Assembly: GCA_041391725.1 (NCBI GenBank)
Contig: JAWKNL010000003.1
Coordinates: forward strand, 186,001 to 250,000
Direction: 5' to 3'
Length of the DNA: 64,000 bases
Source: JAGQVA01 sp041391725
Lineage (GTDB): Bacteria; Bacteroidota; Bacteroidia; J057
Shown: piece after piece, positions 27,428-37,012 of the stretch
Layout: the number at the start of each line of letters is the position of its first letter
Numbering within the stretch: the stretch's first letter is position 1
The notes under the pieces: model-generated
What the model was told of the DNA's origin: nothing
What the model saw: only the letters and a program-made list of their open reading frames with translations
The model's database searches: none
Translations under genes and position numbers: made by a program

Positions 27428-28495
27428 TTAAACCTTCACTACCCATCCATAGGGATCTTTGATAACACCATTGCGGATATCGGCCATGGTATCGGCCAGC
27501 CAGTTGGAAACCGGGCGGTCTTCGACCGGTGGGAGCACCATGTCTCTGCCATTAAAACCAATTTTACCCACAGGCATAACCGTAACAGCAGTTCCTGTTC
27601 CAAAGGCTTCTTTCAGCGAACCGGAATCATAGGCTGCCTGAATTTCATATATTGAGATCTGACGCTCTTCCACATGATAACCATTGTCTCGAAGCACACG
27701 AAGGACGGAGTCGCGGGTCACACCCTGAAGAATGGTACCGGTGAGGCGGGGGGTGACCACCCGGTCATCAATTACAAAGAAAATATTCATGGTACCGCAT
27801 TCCTCGATATACTGATGCTCTTTTGCATCAAGCCAGAGGATATTGTTGTAGCCGTGTTCTTTGGCGATTTTATCGGGCCAGAGAGACCCGGCATAGTTGC
27901 CCGCAGCTTTTGCAGCACCCGTACCGCCGATGGCAGCGCGGATATATTCGGTAGTTGCCAGAAGATTTACAGGATCGTTGTAGTAAGCACCTACCGGGCA
28001 GGTCATAATGGCCAGCATATAGGACTGGGAAGCTTTTACGCCGATATATTCATCTGTGGCAAAATACAATGGACGTATATACAGTGAACCCTGCTCAACG
28101 GAAGGAATCCATGCCTGATCGAGATTTACCAGTTCTTTTAAGCCATTCATAAAGATGGACTCAGGAATCTCAGGCATGCAAAGCCGATGAGCCGAGCGGT
28201 TGAGTCGTTTGAAGTTTTCTTCGGGGCGGAAAAGCAGTGCATCACCCAACGGCCCCCGGAAGGCTTTCATTCCTTCAAACACAGCCTGGCCGTAGTGAAG
28301 GGCAGATACACTCGGAGCAATCGCCAGTTTTTCATAAGGAACTATTTCTGCCGAATACCACTTCCCTTCGTCATATCTCGCCACCAGCATATGGTCGCTG
28401 AAAATTCTTCCGAAAGGAATTTTATTCATATTTACTTCACTGATACGGCTGGACTTTACTTTTTTGATCTGGATGCTGCTCTCGAGAATATTCAT
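27428..28495 (-). CDS. ilvE: Branched-chain amino acid aminotransferase
   Basis: 355 aa from the ATG at 28495 (MNILESSIQIKKVKSSRISE); an ATG 10 codons upstream is possible. Fold-type IV PLP enzyme: ALHYGQAVFEGMKAFRG, AAKAAGNYAGSLWP (PLP-lysine segment), YIEECGTMNIFFVIDD and TGTAVTVMPVG. It interconverts Val, Leu, Ile and their keto acids. It is followed at 3 bp by the CDGSH gene. Secure assignment. Confidence 0.95.
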   Translation of the reverse strand: MNILESSIQIKKVKSSRISEVNMNKIPFGRIFSDHMLVARYDEGKWYSAEIVPYEKLAIAPSVSALHYGQAVFEGMKAFRGPLGDALLFRPEENFKRLNRSAHRLCMPEIPESIFMNGLKELVNLDQAWIPSVEQGSLYIRPLYFATDEYIGVKASQSYMLAIMTCPVGAYYNDPVNLLATTEYIRAAIGGTGAAKAAGNYAGSLWPDKIAKEHGYNNILWLDAKEHQYIEECGTMNIFFVIDDRVVTPRLTGTILQGVTRDSVLRVLRDNGYHVEERQISIYEIQAAYDSGSLKEAFGTGTAVTVMPVGKIGFNGRDMVLPPVEDRPVSNWLADTMADIRNGVIKDPYGWVVKV

Positions 28496-28525
28496 GACAT
28501 TTTTTTTTGATTCTTCAACATTCAA

Positions 28526-28876
28526 TTACGACGCATAGAAACTACCGGAGTGATCTTTTCCTTTGTAACGGAGAAAATAGGTGTAACGCTGACCGGATTT
28601 GAGCGGGCTTCGGGGAATAAGAATTTTATCCACCCCAATACGATCTGTAACACGGCCTTTAATCCATACTTTTTTCCCGTCAGGATCAAACAAATGCAGT
28701 TCCACAAAACCAGCCATAGTAATTTCGTAGGTAATTTCTACAAATTCAGGCTTTTGCTCCAGCTTGGTAATGTAAAGTCTGGGGTCAACCGTTGGTTTTC
28801 CGGCTTTGGAAGTTGCAGCAGGCAAAACCACAAGTATGAAAGTCAAGAGGGAGAAAAAGAAAACCGATTTTTTCAT
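28526..28876 (-). CDS. Small secreted hypothetical protein
   Basis: 116 aa from the ATG at 28876, with signal peptide MKKSVFFFSLLTFILVVLPA. The mature part (~90 residues) is beta-rich (VEITYEITMAGFVELHLFDP), suggesting an Ig-like fold. It has no recognised family. It is followed by ilvE 30 bp downstream on the same strand. Confidence 0.65.
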   Translation of the reverse strand: MKKSVFFFSLLTFILVVLPAATSKAGKPTVDPRLYITKLEQKPEFVEITYEITMAGFVELHLFDPDGKKVWIKGRVTDRIGVDKILIPRSPLKSGQRYTYFLRYKGKDHSGSFYAS

Positions 28877-28930
28877 AACTCGCAAATTAGGCAAAACCTG
28901 TCGAAAATCAAGGACAATTCCGCCAGCACA

Positions 28931-30193
28931 TTACCCTGAGGCCGGGAAATAGTCATTTTCCGTGCACCAGCGGGCGATAATGTGGGTTGCCCCGCTCCTT
29001 TGATTGATAAACGTTTTATTGGAAACGAAAATTTCTTCCCGAAGTTCGGCATCTGTCAGCAGTTTTTCCAGTGCAGAATGAAGTTCTGCCTCATTTTTTA
29101 CAGAAAATCCGCCTCCGGCAGCTATAATATCCCCGGCTTCCGGAAATTTTTCGTGGCGATGCCCGAATACAACCGGTGCGCCAAAGGTGGCCGGCTCAAG
29201 AATATTGTGCAACCCACTGCCCCATCCGCCACCGACATAAGCCACATCCGCATAAAAATACAACCTTGACAACATACCAATATTATCAACCCACAAAATG
29301 CGGTGTGCGGAGTTTGCAGTTTCTTTTTCAGAAAAAAGCAGGGTTGATTCCGGATATTTTTCTTTCCAGGCGAGAATCCGCTGTTTATGAATTTCATGCG
29401 GAGCCAGTATCATCACCAGCTCCGGGATATTTTTCAGCCTGTCCCAGGCATAAAACAGTGCCTTTTCATCCACCGGCCAGGTACTACCACAGATCAGGCA
29501 TATCTTATCGCGGGTAAATGTTTCGACAAAGGGGATTTCGGAAAATGTATCTCTGTTGGCCACCACGCGGTCGTAGCGGGTATCACTGCTTACCGTAATA
29601 TGAGATTTACCGGTAAACCGGCTGAGCAGTTCTTTTGAGGTTTCGTCCTGGGTAAAAATTTGCCTGAAAGACTGAAAAGCCTTTTTATAGAGAGGTGCAA
29701 GCAGGCTGGTAAAAAAAGGGCTATTCTCCCCTACCCGGGCAGAAACCAGCACAACCGGAATATGGCGAATTTTCATTTCGCGAAGAAAATGGATCCACAA
29801 CTCATATTTGACAAAAAACACCAGCCTGGGATTTACGATCCTGAGAAAATCGGCCGCATTTTTTTTTGTGTCAAGCGGAAGATAGGTCACAATATCTGCC
29901 AGAGCATAATTTTTCCTGATCTCATAACCTGAAGGAGAAAAGAAAGTCAGGAGAACGGAGACATCCGGATAGGAGGATTTGATCCATTCAATCAGGTTGC
30001 GGCATTGTTCAAATTCGCCGAGAGAGGCACAGTGAAACCAGACCCGGTTTTGGCCGGCATTTACTTTTTCAGCCAAGACTTTCCGCCAGTTTTTTCGCCC
30101 GGCAACCCATAAGGCCGCCTTAGGGTGAAAGGGGGAAGCTATTCGGAAAAAAATATTCAGGAAGAAAATACCTGTAGAGTATAGATAGATCAC
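28931..30193 (-). CDS. waaA: 3-deoxy-D-manno-octulosonic acid (Kdo) transferase
   Basis: 420 aa. It adds Kdo from CMP-Kdo to lipid A precursor at the inner membrane. An N-terminal membrane anchor (YLYSTGIFFLNIFFRIAS) is followed by WFHCASLGEFEQ, VLLTFFSPSGYE, FVKYELWIHFLREM, CGSTWPVDE, APHEIHKQRI and GGGWGSGLHNILEPATFG, all typical of the family's GT-B fold. Secure assignment. Confidence 0.95.
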   Translation of the reverse strand: MIYLYSTGIFFLNIFFRIASPFHPKAALWVAGRKNWRKVLAEKVNAGQNRVWFHCASLGEFEQCRNLIEWIKSSYPDVSVLLTFFSPSGYEIRKNYALADIVTYLPLDTKKNAADFLRIVNPRLVFFVKYELWIHFLREMKIRHIPVVLVSARVGENSPFFTSLLAPLYKKAFQSFRQIFTQDETSKELLSRFTGKSHITVSSDTRYDRVVANRDTFSEIPFVETFTRDKICLICGSTWPVDEKALFYAWDRLKNIPELVMILAPHEIHKQRILAWKEKYPESTLLFSEKETANSAHRILWVDNIGMLSRLYFYADVAYVGGGWGSGLHNILEPATFGAPVVFGHRHEKFPEAGDIIAAGGGFSVKNEAELHSALEKLLTDAELREEIFVSNKTFINQRSGATHIIARWCTENDYFPASG

Positions 30194-30208
30194 GATATGG
30201 AAAAATCT

Positions 30209-30550
30209 TTATTCGTCATTGCTTTTCAGTAAATCCTGAACCTCCGTTTCCAACTCAGGAAGCTGCTGCTTTATGAAATACCAAATTGTTCGAGGCTGAA
30301 AACTATCATACTGATGAATAATCGTATTACGTCTATTAATAAGGGAATCTGCTTGCATCAGGTTTACACCCATTTGTCTGAGGCGGTAAGCTGCTTCACC
30401 AATTATTTCCAGTTCCCTTTCTACTGCCCTCATAATTGTTTTATCATTCTCAAAATCCTGAATATTTTGTACCTCAAACAAATGTTGATTCTGTATATCC
30501 TTTATACAACTCAAAATATCAAACAGGTATTTCTTCGAGTTTCTGGTCAT
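30209..30550 (-). CDS. hepT: HepT-like RNase toxin
   Basis: 113 aa. DUF86/HEPN fold with the R-x4-H motif in RRNTIIHQYD, plus the KTIMRAVERELEIIGEAAYR helix. HepT toxins cleave RNA and are inhibited when MntA adds AMP to a tyrosine near this motif (Tyr after H-Q). Its 5' end overlaps the mntA 3' end by 32 bp, as in type VII modules. Confidence 0.88.
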   Translation of the reverse strand: MTRNSKKYLFDILSCIKDIQNQHLFEVQNIQDFENDKTIMRAVERELEIIGEAAYRLRQMGVNLMQADSLINRRNTIIHQYDSFQPRTIWYFIKQQLPELETEVQDLLKSNDE

Positions 30551-30854
30551 AGATTAAAACCTTGGTTTCTTCAACTTCTTCTATAAAGTATGGGTTTTTC
30601 AAATTTGGGTAATAAATCCAGTCCACAGGATGTCCCAGAAGAGCTTCCAACTTATCTAAAATTGCCCATAAATTAGTCAGATACTTATCAGCTAAAATAG
30701 CATTGTCATCCCACTCATAAAGGAAATCAATATCCGAATCCGGCCCAAAGTCATCACGCAAAACAGATCCAAAGGCCCAAAGCCGGGCTACATGATGCTG
30801 TTGACAGAGCAACTGTATAGTATTAATATTTTCAGTAATAATCGGAGCGATCAT
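30519..30854 (-). CDS. mntA: MntA nucleotidyltransferase antitoxin
   Basis: 111 aa. The motif GS-x10-DxD is fully present (GSVLRDDFGPDSDIDFL), characteristic of the minimal nucleotidyltransferase antitoxins that AMPylate HepT. It is the upstream gene of the pair, overlapping hepT by 32 bp. The module stands between waaA and the outer-membrane-like gene. Confidence 0.9.
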   Translation of the reverse strand: MIAPIITENINTIQLLCQQHHVARLWAFGSVLRDDFGPDSDIDFLYEWDDNAILADKYLTNLWAILDKLEALLGHPVDWIYYPNLKNPYFIEEVEETKVLIYDQKLEEIPV

Positions 30855-30930
30855 AGAAATCTATTCAATCAAGCAAAAATTGACCTACATAAAAATCACA
30901 CCTATCAAATATAATTAAAATAATAACGGT

Positions 30931-31737
30931 TCAAAAATAATACACCTTATCAGGTGCTCTCTGATACAGAGGGAAAATCCATCCTACACTAAACCCCGAA
31001 AGCAAATCCACCCTGCGGGGGGTATCCTGTTGTCCGGTATCAAAATTGATACTTCTGCGGCTTCGTGTAAAATTCTGGCTAAATTCTAATCCAACAGAAA
31101 AATTGAGATATCCGTTGTTGGAGAAGTATCGATACCCGGCGGCTTCCCTTATGCCGAATCCGCTGGTAAGCCGATCGTATCCTTTTTTGTAGTCACCCGA
31201 TATGGCAGCGACTTTTTCATCGGTAGGAAAAAGGGAGATTTTGTGTTGGAGATATTGCCCGCCGAGCTCTGCATAAAACCCACTGTTGAGATTGTGGCGG
31301 GAATTGACCGGAAAAATTTTTCCCAAAGACAGCGGCACAAGCAAACCCGTTCCCAGAATTCGTATTCCTGTGAGCGTCCCATTATTGGCAATCAAAAATC
31401 CGCCCGGTACGATGAGGTTGGAAAGCAGCCCGTCTTCTTTTACTCCATCTGAGAAAAATGCCTTTACACCAGTGCTGAGGTACAAACCGCTGCCAAATTT
31501 GTACCCTGCATCCATACCCAACTGGGAGCAGTATCCGAAGCGGGCTGACAGGTTTCCCGCAGGTATCATCCCCTGGTAGCTCACCTGCATAAATGCCATA
31601 CTGAGAGCAGAATCAGCGATGCTTTTCTGAGCGTGTAACACAGCCGGGAAAAGAAAAAAAAGACCACAGATAAACAGGCCATACCGGCGAAAAGCCAGAA
31701 GAGAAAAATTTTTACCCTGATGATTGATTCCGCGCAT
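30931..31737 (-). CDS. Outer-membrane beta-barrel-like protein
   Basis: 268 aa from the ATG at 31737, giving a signal peptide that ends VLHAQKS; the 24 codons upstream (ATG at 31809) fit poorly. Alternating hydrophobic strands and an aromatic C-terminus (YQRAPDKVYYF) suggest a small outer-membrane barrel. No family was recognised. Upstream, 31738-32031 holds only a possible divergent promoter region. Confidence 0.7.
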   Translation of the reverse strand: MRGINHQGKNFSLLAFRRYGLFICGLFFLFPAVLHAQKSIADSALSMAFMQVSYQGMIPAGNLSARFGYCSQLGMDAGYKFGSGLYLSTGVKAFFSDGVKEDGLLSNLIVPGGFLIANNGTLTGIRILGTGLLVPLSLGKIFPVNSRHNLNSGFYAELGGQYLQHKISLFPTDEKVAAISGDYKKGYDRLTSGFGIREAAGYRYFSNNGYLNFSVGLEFSQNFTRSRRSINFDTGQQDTPRRVDLLSGFSVGWIFPLYQRAPDKVYYF

Positions 31738-31964
31738 AAATGACTTGGGAGTTGAGAGACCTGTTAGTATTTTGGGGACAAATAACTCTCGGAAAAGGTC
31801 AAAAACCAAAAGATGAAGTTCTTCTTTTTAAGAAACACAACGGCTGACAACCCCTTCGTGGTTGCCAAAAGGGGTGTAATATCCTTATAAGAAATCAATA
31901 TGACCGATCGGGAGGCAAGACTATCTGTTTGCGAATAAAAAGGAAACTATAGTTGGGAAATTGG

Positions 31965-31972
31965 TACATTTG
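31965..31972 (+). promoter_or_regulatory. Candidate -7 box for the nucleotide-sugar operon
   Basis: TACATTTG fits TAnnTTTG exactly, 60 bp upstream of the aminotransferase ATG. No convincing -33 TTTG at the usual spacing is visible, so support is partial. Confidence 0.35.
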
Positions 31973-32031
31973 TGCGGTTTACAGCTTATTCCTGCAACTG
32001 AACTATTAAACAAATTTAAAGTTTGCCCTAT

Positions 32032-33177
32032 ATGGATATCCGAATGGTTGATACCATTACTCAATACGAAAAAATCCGCAAGGAAATTGATCTCTCCATC
32101 TCAGAAGTTCTCGACTCAGGCGCTTATATCAGTGGCCCTTCGGTAAGTCGTTTTAAGGAAAATCTCGGTAAGTTTTTGGAAGTCCCCTATGTCATACCCT
32201 GTGCCAATGGCACAGACGCGCTGCAGATTGCGCTCATGGCATTGGATATTGAGCCGGGTGATGAGGTGATCACCTCCCCTTTTACCTTTGTTGCTACGGT
32301 AGAAGTGATTGCGCTGCTAAAAGCAAAGCCCGTATTTGTGGATGTACATCCTGGCAGTTTTAATCTCGACCCTTCCAAACTGGAAGCCGCCATCACTCCC
32401 CGCACCAAAGCGATTGTGCCGGTACACCTTTTCGGCCAATGCGCAGATATGGAGCCGATTCTTGAAATTTCCCGCCGGCACAACATCCCCGTTGTCGAAG
32501 ACAACGCACAGGCAATCGGTGCCATTTACAGGTTCTCCGATGGCACAGAAAAAATGGCCGGAACCATGGGCGAAATTGGTACCACCTCTTTTTATCCCAG
32601 CAAAAATCTGGGTGCTTACGGAGATGCAGGAGCCATTTTTACCAGTAATAAAGAACTGGCAGAAAAAATCCATGTCATCTGCAATCATGGCTCAAAGGTT
32701 AAATATTACCATGAATCCATTGGGGTAAACAGCAGATTGGACTCTATCCAGGCAGCTATACTGGATGTCAAACTACGTTATCTTCACCAATACAATGCAG
32801 CCAGAAAACAGGCTGCCGACACTTTTGATTCGCTGCTAAGTGAATGTGAGGGAATTGAGGTACCTCACCGCGCAGGAAACTCCACGCATGTTTTTCATCA
32901 ATATACATTAAGGATTACTGCCGGAAGGGAAGAAAGAGACCGGATCAAAAATGAATTGGGTGCTGCAGGAATCCCTTCCATGGTCTATTACCCGGTTGCT
33001 TTACATCTGCAGGATGCCTATCGCGAGTATGGTTACCGGGAAGGAGATTTTCCGGTAACAGAACAACTGACAGAGGAAGTCCTAAGCCTTCCCATGCACA
33101 CCGAGCTGGATTATGCTCAACAGGAATACATTGCACAAGCCCTGAAAAGGATTGCTGCAACCGTAAGACAGGCGTAA
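32032..33177 (+). CDS. DegT/DnrJ/EryC1/StrS-family sugar aminotransferase
   Basis: 381 aa from the ATG at 32032 (MDIRMVDTITQYEKIRKEID); a TTG three codons upstream is less likely. PLP-lysine motif SFYPSKNLGAYGDAGA, plus ANGTDALQIALMAL and VEDNAQAIGA. It transfers an amino group to a keto-sugar nucleotide for surface polysaccharides; the exact sugar is not determined by sequence, but homologues of this subtype act on UDP-3-keto-hexuronic acids. It is the first gene of the operon, 45 bp before ugd, which fits a UDP-hexuronate route. Confidence 0.9.
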   Translation: MDIRMVDTITQYEKIRKEIDLSISEVLDSGAYISGPSVSRFKENLGKFLEVPYVIPCANGTDALQIALMALDIEPGDEVITSPFTFVATVEVIALLKAKPVFVDVHPGSFNLDPSKLEAAITPRTKAIVPVHLFGQCADMEPILEISRRHNIPVVEDNAQAIGAIYRFSDGTEKMAGTMGEIGTTSFYPSKNLGAYGDAGAIFTSNKELAEKIHVICNHGSKVKYYHESIGVNSRLDSIQAAILDVKLRYLHQYNAARKQAADTFDSLLSECEGIEVPHRAGNSTHVFHQYTLRITAGREERDRIKNELGAAGIPSMVYYPVALHLQDAYREYGYREGDFPVTEQLTEEVLSLPMHTELDYAQQEYIAQALKRIAATVRQA

Positions 33178-33222
33178 GAATTCTATTAAAATTTATCTTA
33201 ATATTTCAAATCGTTATTTAAT

Positions 33223-34563
33223 ATGAAAGTTGCCGTAGTTGGAACAGGCTATGTTGGCCTTGTATCAGGTACTTGCTTTGCTGAAGCCGGTAATGATGTG
33301 CTGTGCGTGGATAACAATCAGGACAAACTGGCAAAACTTCGGGCCGGAAAGGTACCGATTTATGAACCCGGCCTTGAAACACTTTTTGAAAGGAATACCA
33401 AAGAGGGACGCCTTACCTTTACTGACTCCCTGGCTGAAGCAGTAAAATTTGCTGAAGTGATTTTTCTGGCCCTCCCTACACCTCCCATGGAAGATGGCTC
33501 TGCAGACCTCAAATACGTACTCGGTGTTGCCGGCCAAATCGGTGATCTCCTCACTGAGTACAGAGTGGTCGTAAACAAAAGTACGGTTCCCGTAGGTACG
33601 GCAGACAAAGTACACGCTGCCATTGCAGATCGCACCGACATCGAATTTGACGTGGTGTCCAATCCCGAATTCCTCCGCGAAGGATTTGCTGTTCAGGACT
33701 TCATGAAGCCCGAGCGGATTGTCATTGGCGCCCGTACTGAACGTGCTGCTGAAACCATGCGCAGACTTTACAAGCCTTTCGTTATGTCTGGCAATCCGAT
33801 CATCTTCATGGATCAGCGCAGCGCGGAAGTAACCAAATACGCAGCCAACTCTTTCCTCGCTACCAAAATCTCTTTCATGAACGAAATTGCCAACCTCTGC
33901 GAAAAAGTAGGTGCAGATGTTGACAACGTCCGCAAAGGTATTGGTACTGACTCACGGATCGGTCGCCGCTTCCTTTTCCCCGGTGTTGGTTACGGAGGCA
34001 GTTGTTTCCCAAAAGACGTTTCCGCGCTTTTCAAAACCTCTCAGGAATATCAATACAACTTCCAGATTCTGGATGCAGTAATGAAAGTCAATTATGCGCA
34101 GAAAGAACTGCTGGTTGATAAAATCATCTCTCACTATGGCACTGATCTTTCCGGCCTGACTTTCGGTGTTTGGGGACTTGCATTTAAACCCAATACCGAT
34201 GATATCCGTGAAGCGCCTGCGCTGGTGATTATCGAAAAGCTGTTGCAAATGGGTGCTTCCGTGAAGGCTTACGACCCAGAAGCCATGGAGTCTGTTCAGA
34301 CCTATTATCCCCAGCTCCAGATCGAATACACCCACAGCATGTATGAAGCTGCTATCGGTGCTGATGCCCTTCTGCTTATAACAGAATGGAACGAATTCCG
34401 CGCGCCTGACTTTGACCGTATCAAGGCAGGATTGAAAAAGCCCACAATTTTTGATGGAAGAAACGTTTATGAAGTAGAAAGGATGGAAAGCCTTGGCTTT
34501 ACCTATCACTCCATTGGCCGTAAGTCTGTTGTGGCCAGCGAAACCATCACTACGAATGAATAG
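33223..34563 (+). CDS. ugd: UDP-glucose 6-dehydrogenase
   Basis: 446 aa. It oxidises UDP-glucose to UDP-glucuronate with 2 NAD+. The NAD-binding motif is VVGTGYVGLVSGTCFAEAG, and the catalytic Cys lies in GYGGSCFPKDV (about residue 261). Also FKPNTDDIREAPAL. The stop overlaps the next start by 8 bp, so the product is probably handed straight to the UDP-xylose synthase that follows. Confidence 0.96.
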   Translation: MKVAVVGTGYVGLVSGTCFAEAGNDVLCVDNNQDKLAKLRAGKVPIYEPGLETLFERNTKEGRLTFTDSLAEAVKFAEVIFLALPTPPMEDGSADLKYVLGVAGQIGDLLTEYRVVVNKSTVPVGTADKVHAAIADRTDIEFDVVSNPEFLREGFAVQDFMKPERIVIGARTERAAETMRRLYKPFVMSGNPIIFMDQRSAEVTKYAANSFLATKISFMNEIANLCEKVGADVDNVRKGIGTDSRIGRRFLFPGVGYGGSCFPKDVSALFKTSQEYQYNFQILDAVMKVNYAQKELLVDKIISHYGTDLSGLTFGVWGLAFKPNTDDIREAPALVIIEKLLQMGASVKAYDPEAMESVQTYYPQLQIEYTHSMYEAAIGADALLLITEWNEFRAPDFDRIKAGLKKPTIFDGRNVYEVERMESLGFTYHSIGRKSVVASETITTNE

Positions 34564-35515
34564 AAAACAAAAAGTACTGATCACTGGGGGGGCCGGATTT
34601 CTCGGCTCCCACCTCAGTGACAGATTTCTCTCTGAAGGATTTGAGGTTGTCGTCATGGACAACCTGATTACCGGAAACCTTGCCAATATCGCTCATTTAT
34701 TTGGTACAGACGGGTTTACCTATGTCAAACACGATGTTACCAATTATACTTTTGTAGAGGGGAAGCTCGATTATATCCTTCACTTTGCCTCTCCTGCCAG
34801 CCCAATCGACTACCTGAAGTTACCGATTCAGACGCTTAAAGTCGGGGCTCTCGGCACCCACAAAATTCTCGGCCTCGCCAAGGAAAAAGGTGCCCGTGTA
34901 CTGATCGCCAGTACTTCCGAAGTTTATGGCGACCCGATGATTCACCCGCAGACTGAAGACTACTGGGGAAATGTCAATCCTATCGGCTACAGAGGCGTGT
35001 ACGACGAAGCGAAACGCTTTATGGAAGCCATGACTATGGCTTACCACCGCTACCACGGCCTTGAAACCCGTATTGTTCGTATTTTTAACACCTACGGACC
35101 GCGCATGCGCCTCGACGATGGAAGGGCGCTGCCTGCATTTATGGGCCAGGCACTGAGAGGTGAAGACATCACCGTGTTTGGCGATGGAAGCCAGACCCGG
35201 AGTTTCTGCTTTGTCGATGACCTGGTTGAAGGTATATTCCGCCTTCTGCTCAGCGACTATTCAGGCCCGGTCAATATCGGAAACCCGGCTGAAATTTCTA
35301 TCCTCGATTTTGCCCGGGAGGTTATCGAACTTACCGGCTCCAAAAGCAAAATTATATTTGAAGACCTTCCGCAGGATGATCCCAAAGTAAGGCAACCCGA
35401 TATCACGCTTGCAAGGGAAATTCTTGACTGGGAGCCCAAAGTCAGCCGTCGCGACGGGCTTTCCAAAACACTCGCGTATTTTAAGACACAGTTGCATGGG
35501 GTTCCGCAAACTTGA
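34556..35515 (+). CDS. uxs: UDP-glucuronate decarboxylase (UDP-xylose synthase)
   Basis: 319 aa from the ATG at 34556 (MNRKQKVLITGGAGFLGSHL); a longer start at 34493 lies inside ugd. SDR fold with the Rossmann motif TGGAGFLGSH, the STSEVYGDP segment and the YxxxK pair in YDEAKRFMEA, plus NTYGPRMRLDDGR, typical of UXS. It makes UDP-xylose from UDP-glucuronate, completing the ugd route. It overlaps ugd by 8 bp and rfbC by 20 bp. Confidence 0.93.
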   Translation: MNRKQKVLITGGAGFLGSHLSDRFLSEGFEVVVMDNLITGNLANIAHLFGTDGFTYVKHDVTNYTFVEGKLDYILHFASPASPIDYLKLPIQTLKVGALGTHKILGLAKEKGARVLIASTSEVYGDPMIHPQTEDYWGNVNPIGYRGVYDEAKRFMEAMTMAYHRYHGLETRIVRIFNTYGPRMRLDDGRALPAFMGQALRGEDITVFGDGSQTRSFCFVDDLVEGIFRLLLSDYSGPVNIGNPAEISILDFAREVIELTGSKSKIIFEDLPQDDPKVRQPDITLAREILDWEPKVSRRDGLSKTLAYFKTQLHGVPQT

Positions 35516-36047
35516 GACCGCCATCCCGGACTTATTTATAATTGAACCTGACGTATTTGGAGATGACCGGGGGTTTTTTATGGAAGTTTTTAACCAAAAC
35601 TTCTTCCGCCAGATCGGCCTCGGTCATCTCAGCTTTGTCCAGGATAACCTATCATCTTCTGTGAAGGGTACACTCAGGGGAATGCACTTTCAGGCACCTC
35701 CCTTCGCACAGGGAAAACTCGTAACCGCCCTTCAGGGAGAAGTGCTCGACATCGCTGTTGACCTGCGCAAAAACTCTCCTACTTACAGGCAGCACTACGC
35801 TAAAGTGCTCGATTCTACCTCAAAAACAATGCTGTACGTACCCGAAGGGTTTGCACATGGGTTTCAGGTATTGTCAGACTCCTGTCTGTTTTTTTATAAG
35901 TGTACAAATTTCTACAACCGGGAAGCGGAAGGAGGAATCCAATGGGACGATCCCGGGTTGCGCCTTCCCTGGGCTGATATTCCTCCTGTCATTTCTCCCA
36001 AAGATCAAATACACCCCGCCTTTTCCAGCTTCGAATCACCATTTTAG
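35496..36047 (+). CDS. rfbC: dTDP-4-dehydrorhamnose 3,5-epimerase
   Basis: 183 aa from the ATG at 35496, the normal length. Cupin-type epimerase with DDRGFFMEVFNQ, QDNLSSSVKGTLRGMHFQ (catalytic His in GMHF) and VPEGFAHGFQVLSD. It acts on dTDP-4-keto-6-deoxyglucose. It overlaps the uxs end by 20 bp. rfbB and rfbD are not in this cluster, so the pathway must be completed elsewhere. Confidence 0.94.
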   Translation: MGFRKLETAIPDLFIIEPDVFGDDRGFFMEVFNQNFFRQIGLGHLSFVQDNLSSSVKGTLRGMHFQAPPFAQGKLVTALQGEVLDIAVDLRKNSPTYRQHYAKVLDSTSKTMLYVPEGFAHGFQVLSDSCLFFYKCTNFYNREAEGGIQWDDPGLRLPWADIPPVISPKDQIHPAFSSFESPF

Positions 36048-36061
36048 CAAATCGCTCTGCT

Positions 36062-36940
36062 ATGAAAGGAATTATTCTCGCCGGAGGTTCTGGTACCCGT
36101 CTGTATCCACTCACAATTTCGGTGAGTAAGCAACTCATGCCGGTTTACGACAAACCCATGATCTACTACCCGCTGTCAACCCTGATTTCAGCCGGTATCA
36201 GAGAAATTCTTATCATCTCCACTCCTACCGACCTTCCGCTATTCCGCAAACTGCTGGGTGACGGGAGCAGGCTGGGACTCAGTTTCGACTATGCCGTTCA
36301 GGAAAACCCTGAAGGCCTTGCACAGGCCTTTATTATAGGCGAGCAATTTGTAGGAAATGACGATGCGGCTCTTATTCTGGGTGATAATATTTTCTACGGC
36401 GAACAACTGGCCCAAACCCTATATGAGGCTGGCCAGACCATCGCATCAGAGGGAGGAGGAATGGTATTTGCCTACCACGTATCCAATCCGACTGCCTACG
36501 GCGTGGTTGAGTTTGACAAAAACGGACAGGCCATTAGCATAGAAGAAAAACCCCTGAAGCCCAAATCCTCATTTGCTGTACCCGGAGTTTATTTTTACGA
36601 CAATCAGGTGGTCGAAATTGCAGCCAACCTGAAACCATCTCCCAGAGGTGAACTTGAGATCACCGACGTCAACCGCAAATACCTCGAAGCAGGCAAACTA
36701 CGCGTATCCATCCTGGGTCGGGGTACAGCCTGGCTCGACACGGGTACCCATGAGTCGCTCATGCAGGCTGGCAGTTTTGTGCATATCATCGAACAACGGC
36801 AGGGTCTTAAAATCGGCTGTATCGAAGAGCATGCCTGGCGAATGGGTTTTATTGACGACCAGCAACTCCGCCGGATCGCCGAACCGCTGATCAAAAGCGG
36901 TTACGGAGATTATCTGATGAAATTGGTGGACGGGGAGTAG
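36062..36940 (+). CDS. rfbA: Glucose-1-phosphate thymidylyltransferase
   Basis: 292 aa. Nucleotidyltransferase with GGSGTRLYPLTISVSKQ, YDKPMIYYPLSTL, LILGDNIFYG and WLDTGTHESLMQA. It makes dTDP-glucose from glucose-1-phosphate and dTTP, feeding rfbC after a dehydratase step encoded elsewhere. It is 14 bp after rfbC, same operon. Confidence 0.96.
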   Translation: MKGIILAGGSGTRLYPLTISVSKQLMPVYDKPMIYYPLSTLISAGIREILIISTPTDLPLFRKLLGDGSRLGLSFDYAVQENPEGLAQAFIIGEQFVGNDDAALILGDNIFYGEQLAQTLYEAGQTIASEGGGMVFAYHVSNPTAYGVVEFDKNGQAISIEEKPLKPKSSFAVPGVYFYDNQVVEIAANLKPSPRGELEITDVNRKYLEAGKLRVSILGRGTAWLDTGTHESLMQAGSFVHIIEQRQGLKIGCIEEHAWRMGFIDDQQLRRIAEPLIKSGYGDYLMKLVDGE

Positions 36941-37012
36941 CATGAAAGTATGCTCAAAATTTTGATCCATGGCAATACGGTATTAGTTTACACCGTAATT
37001 TCATATTTCGCT

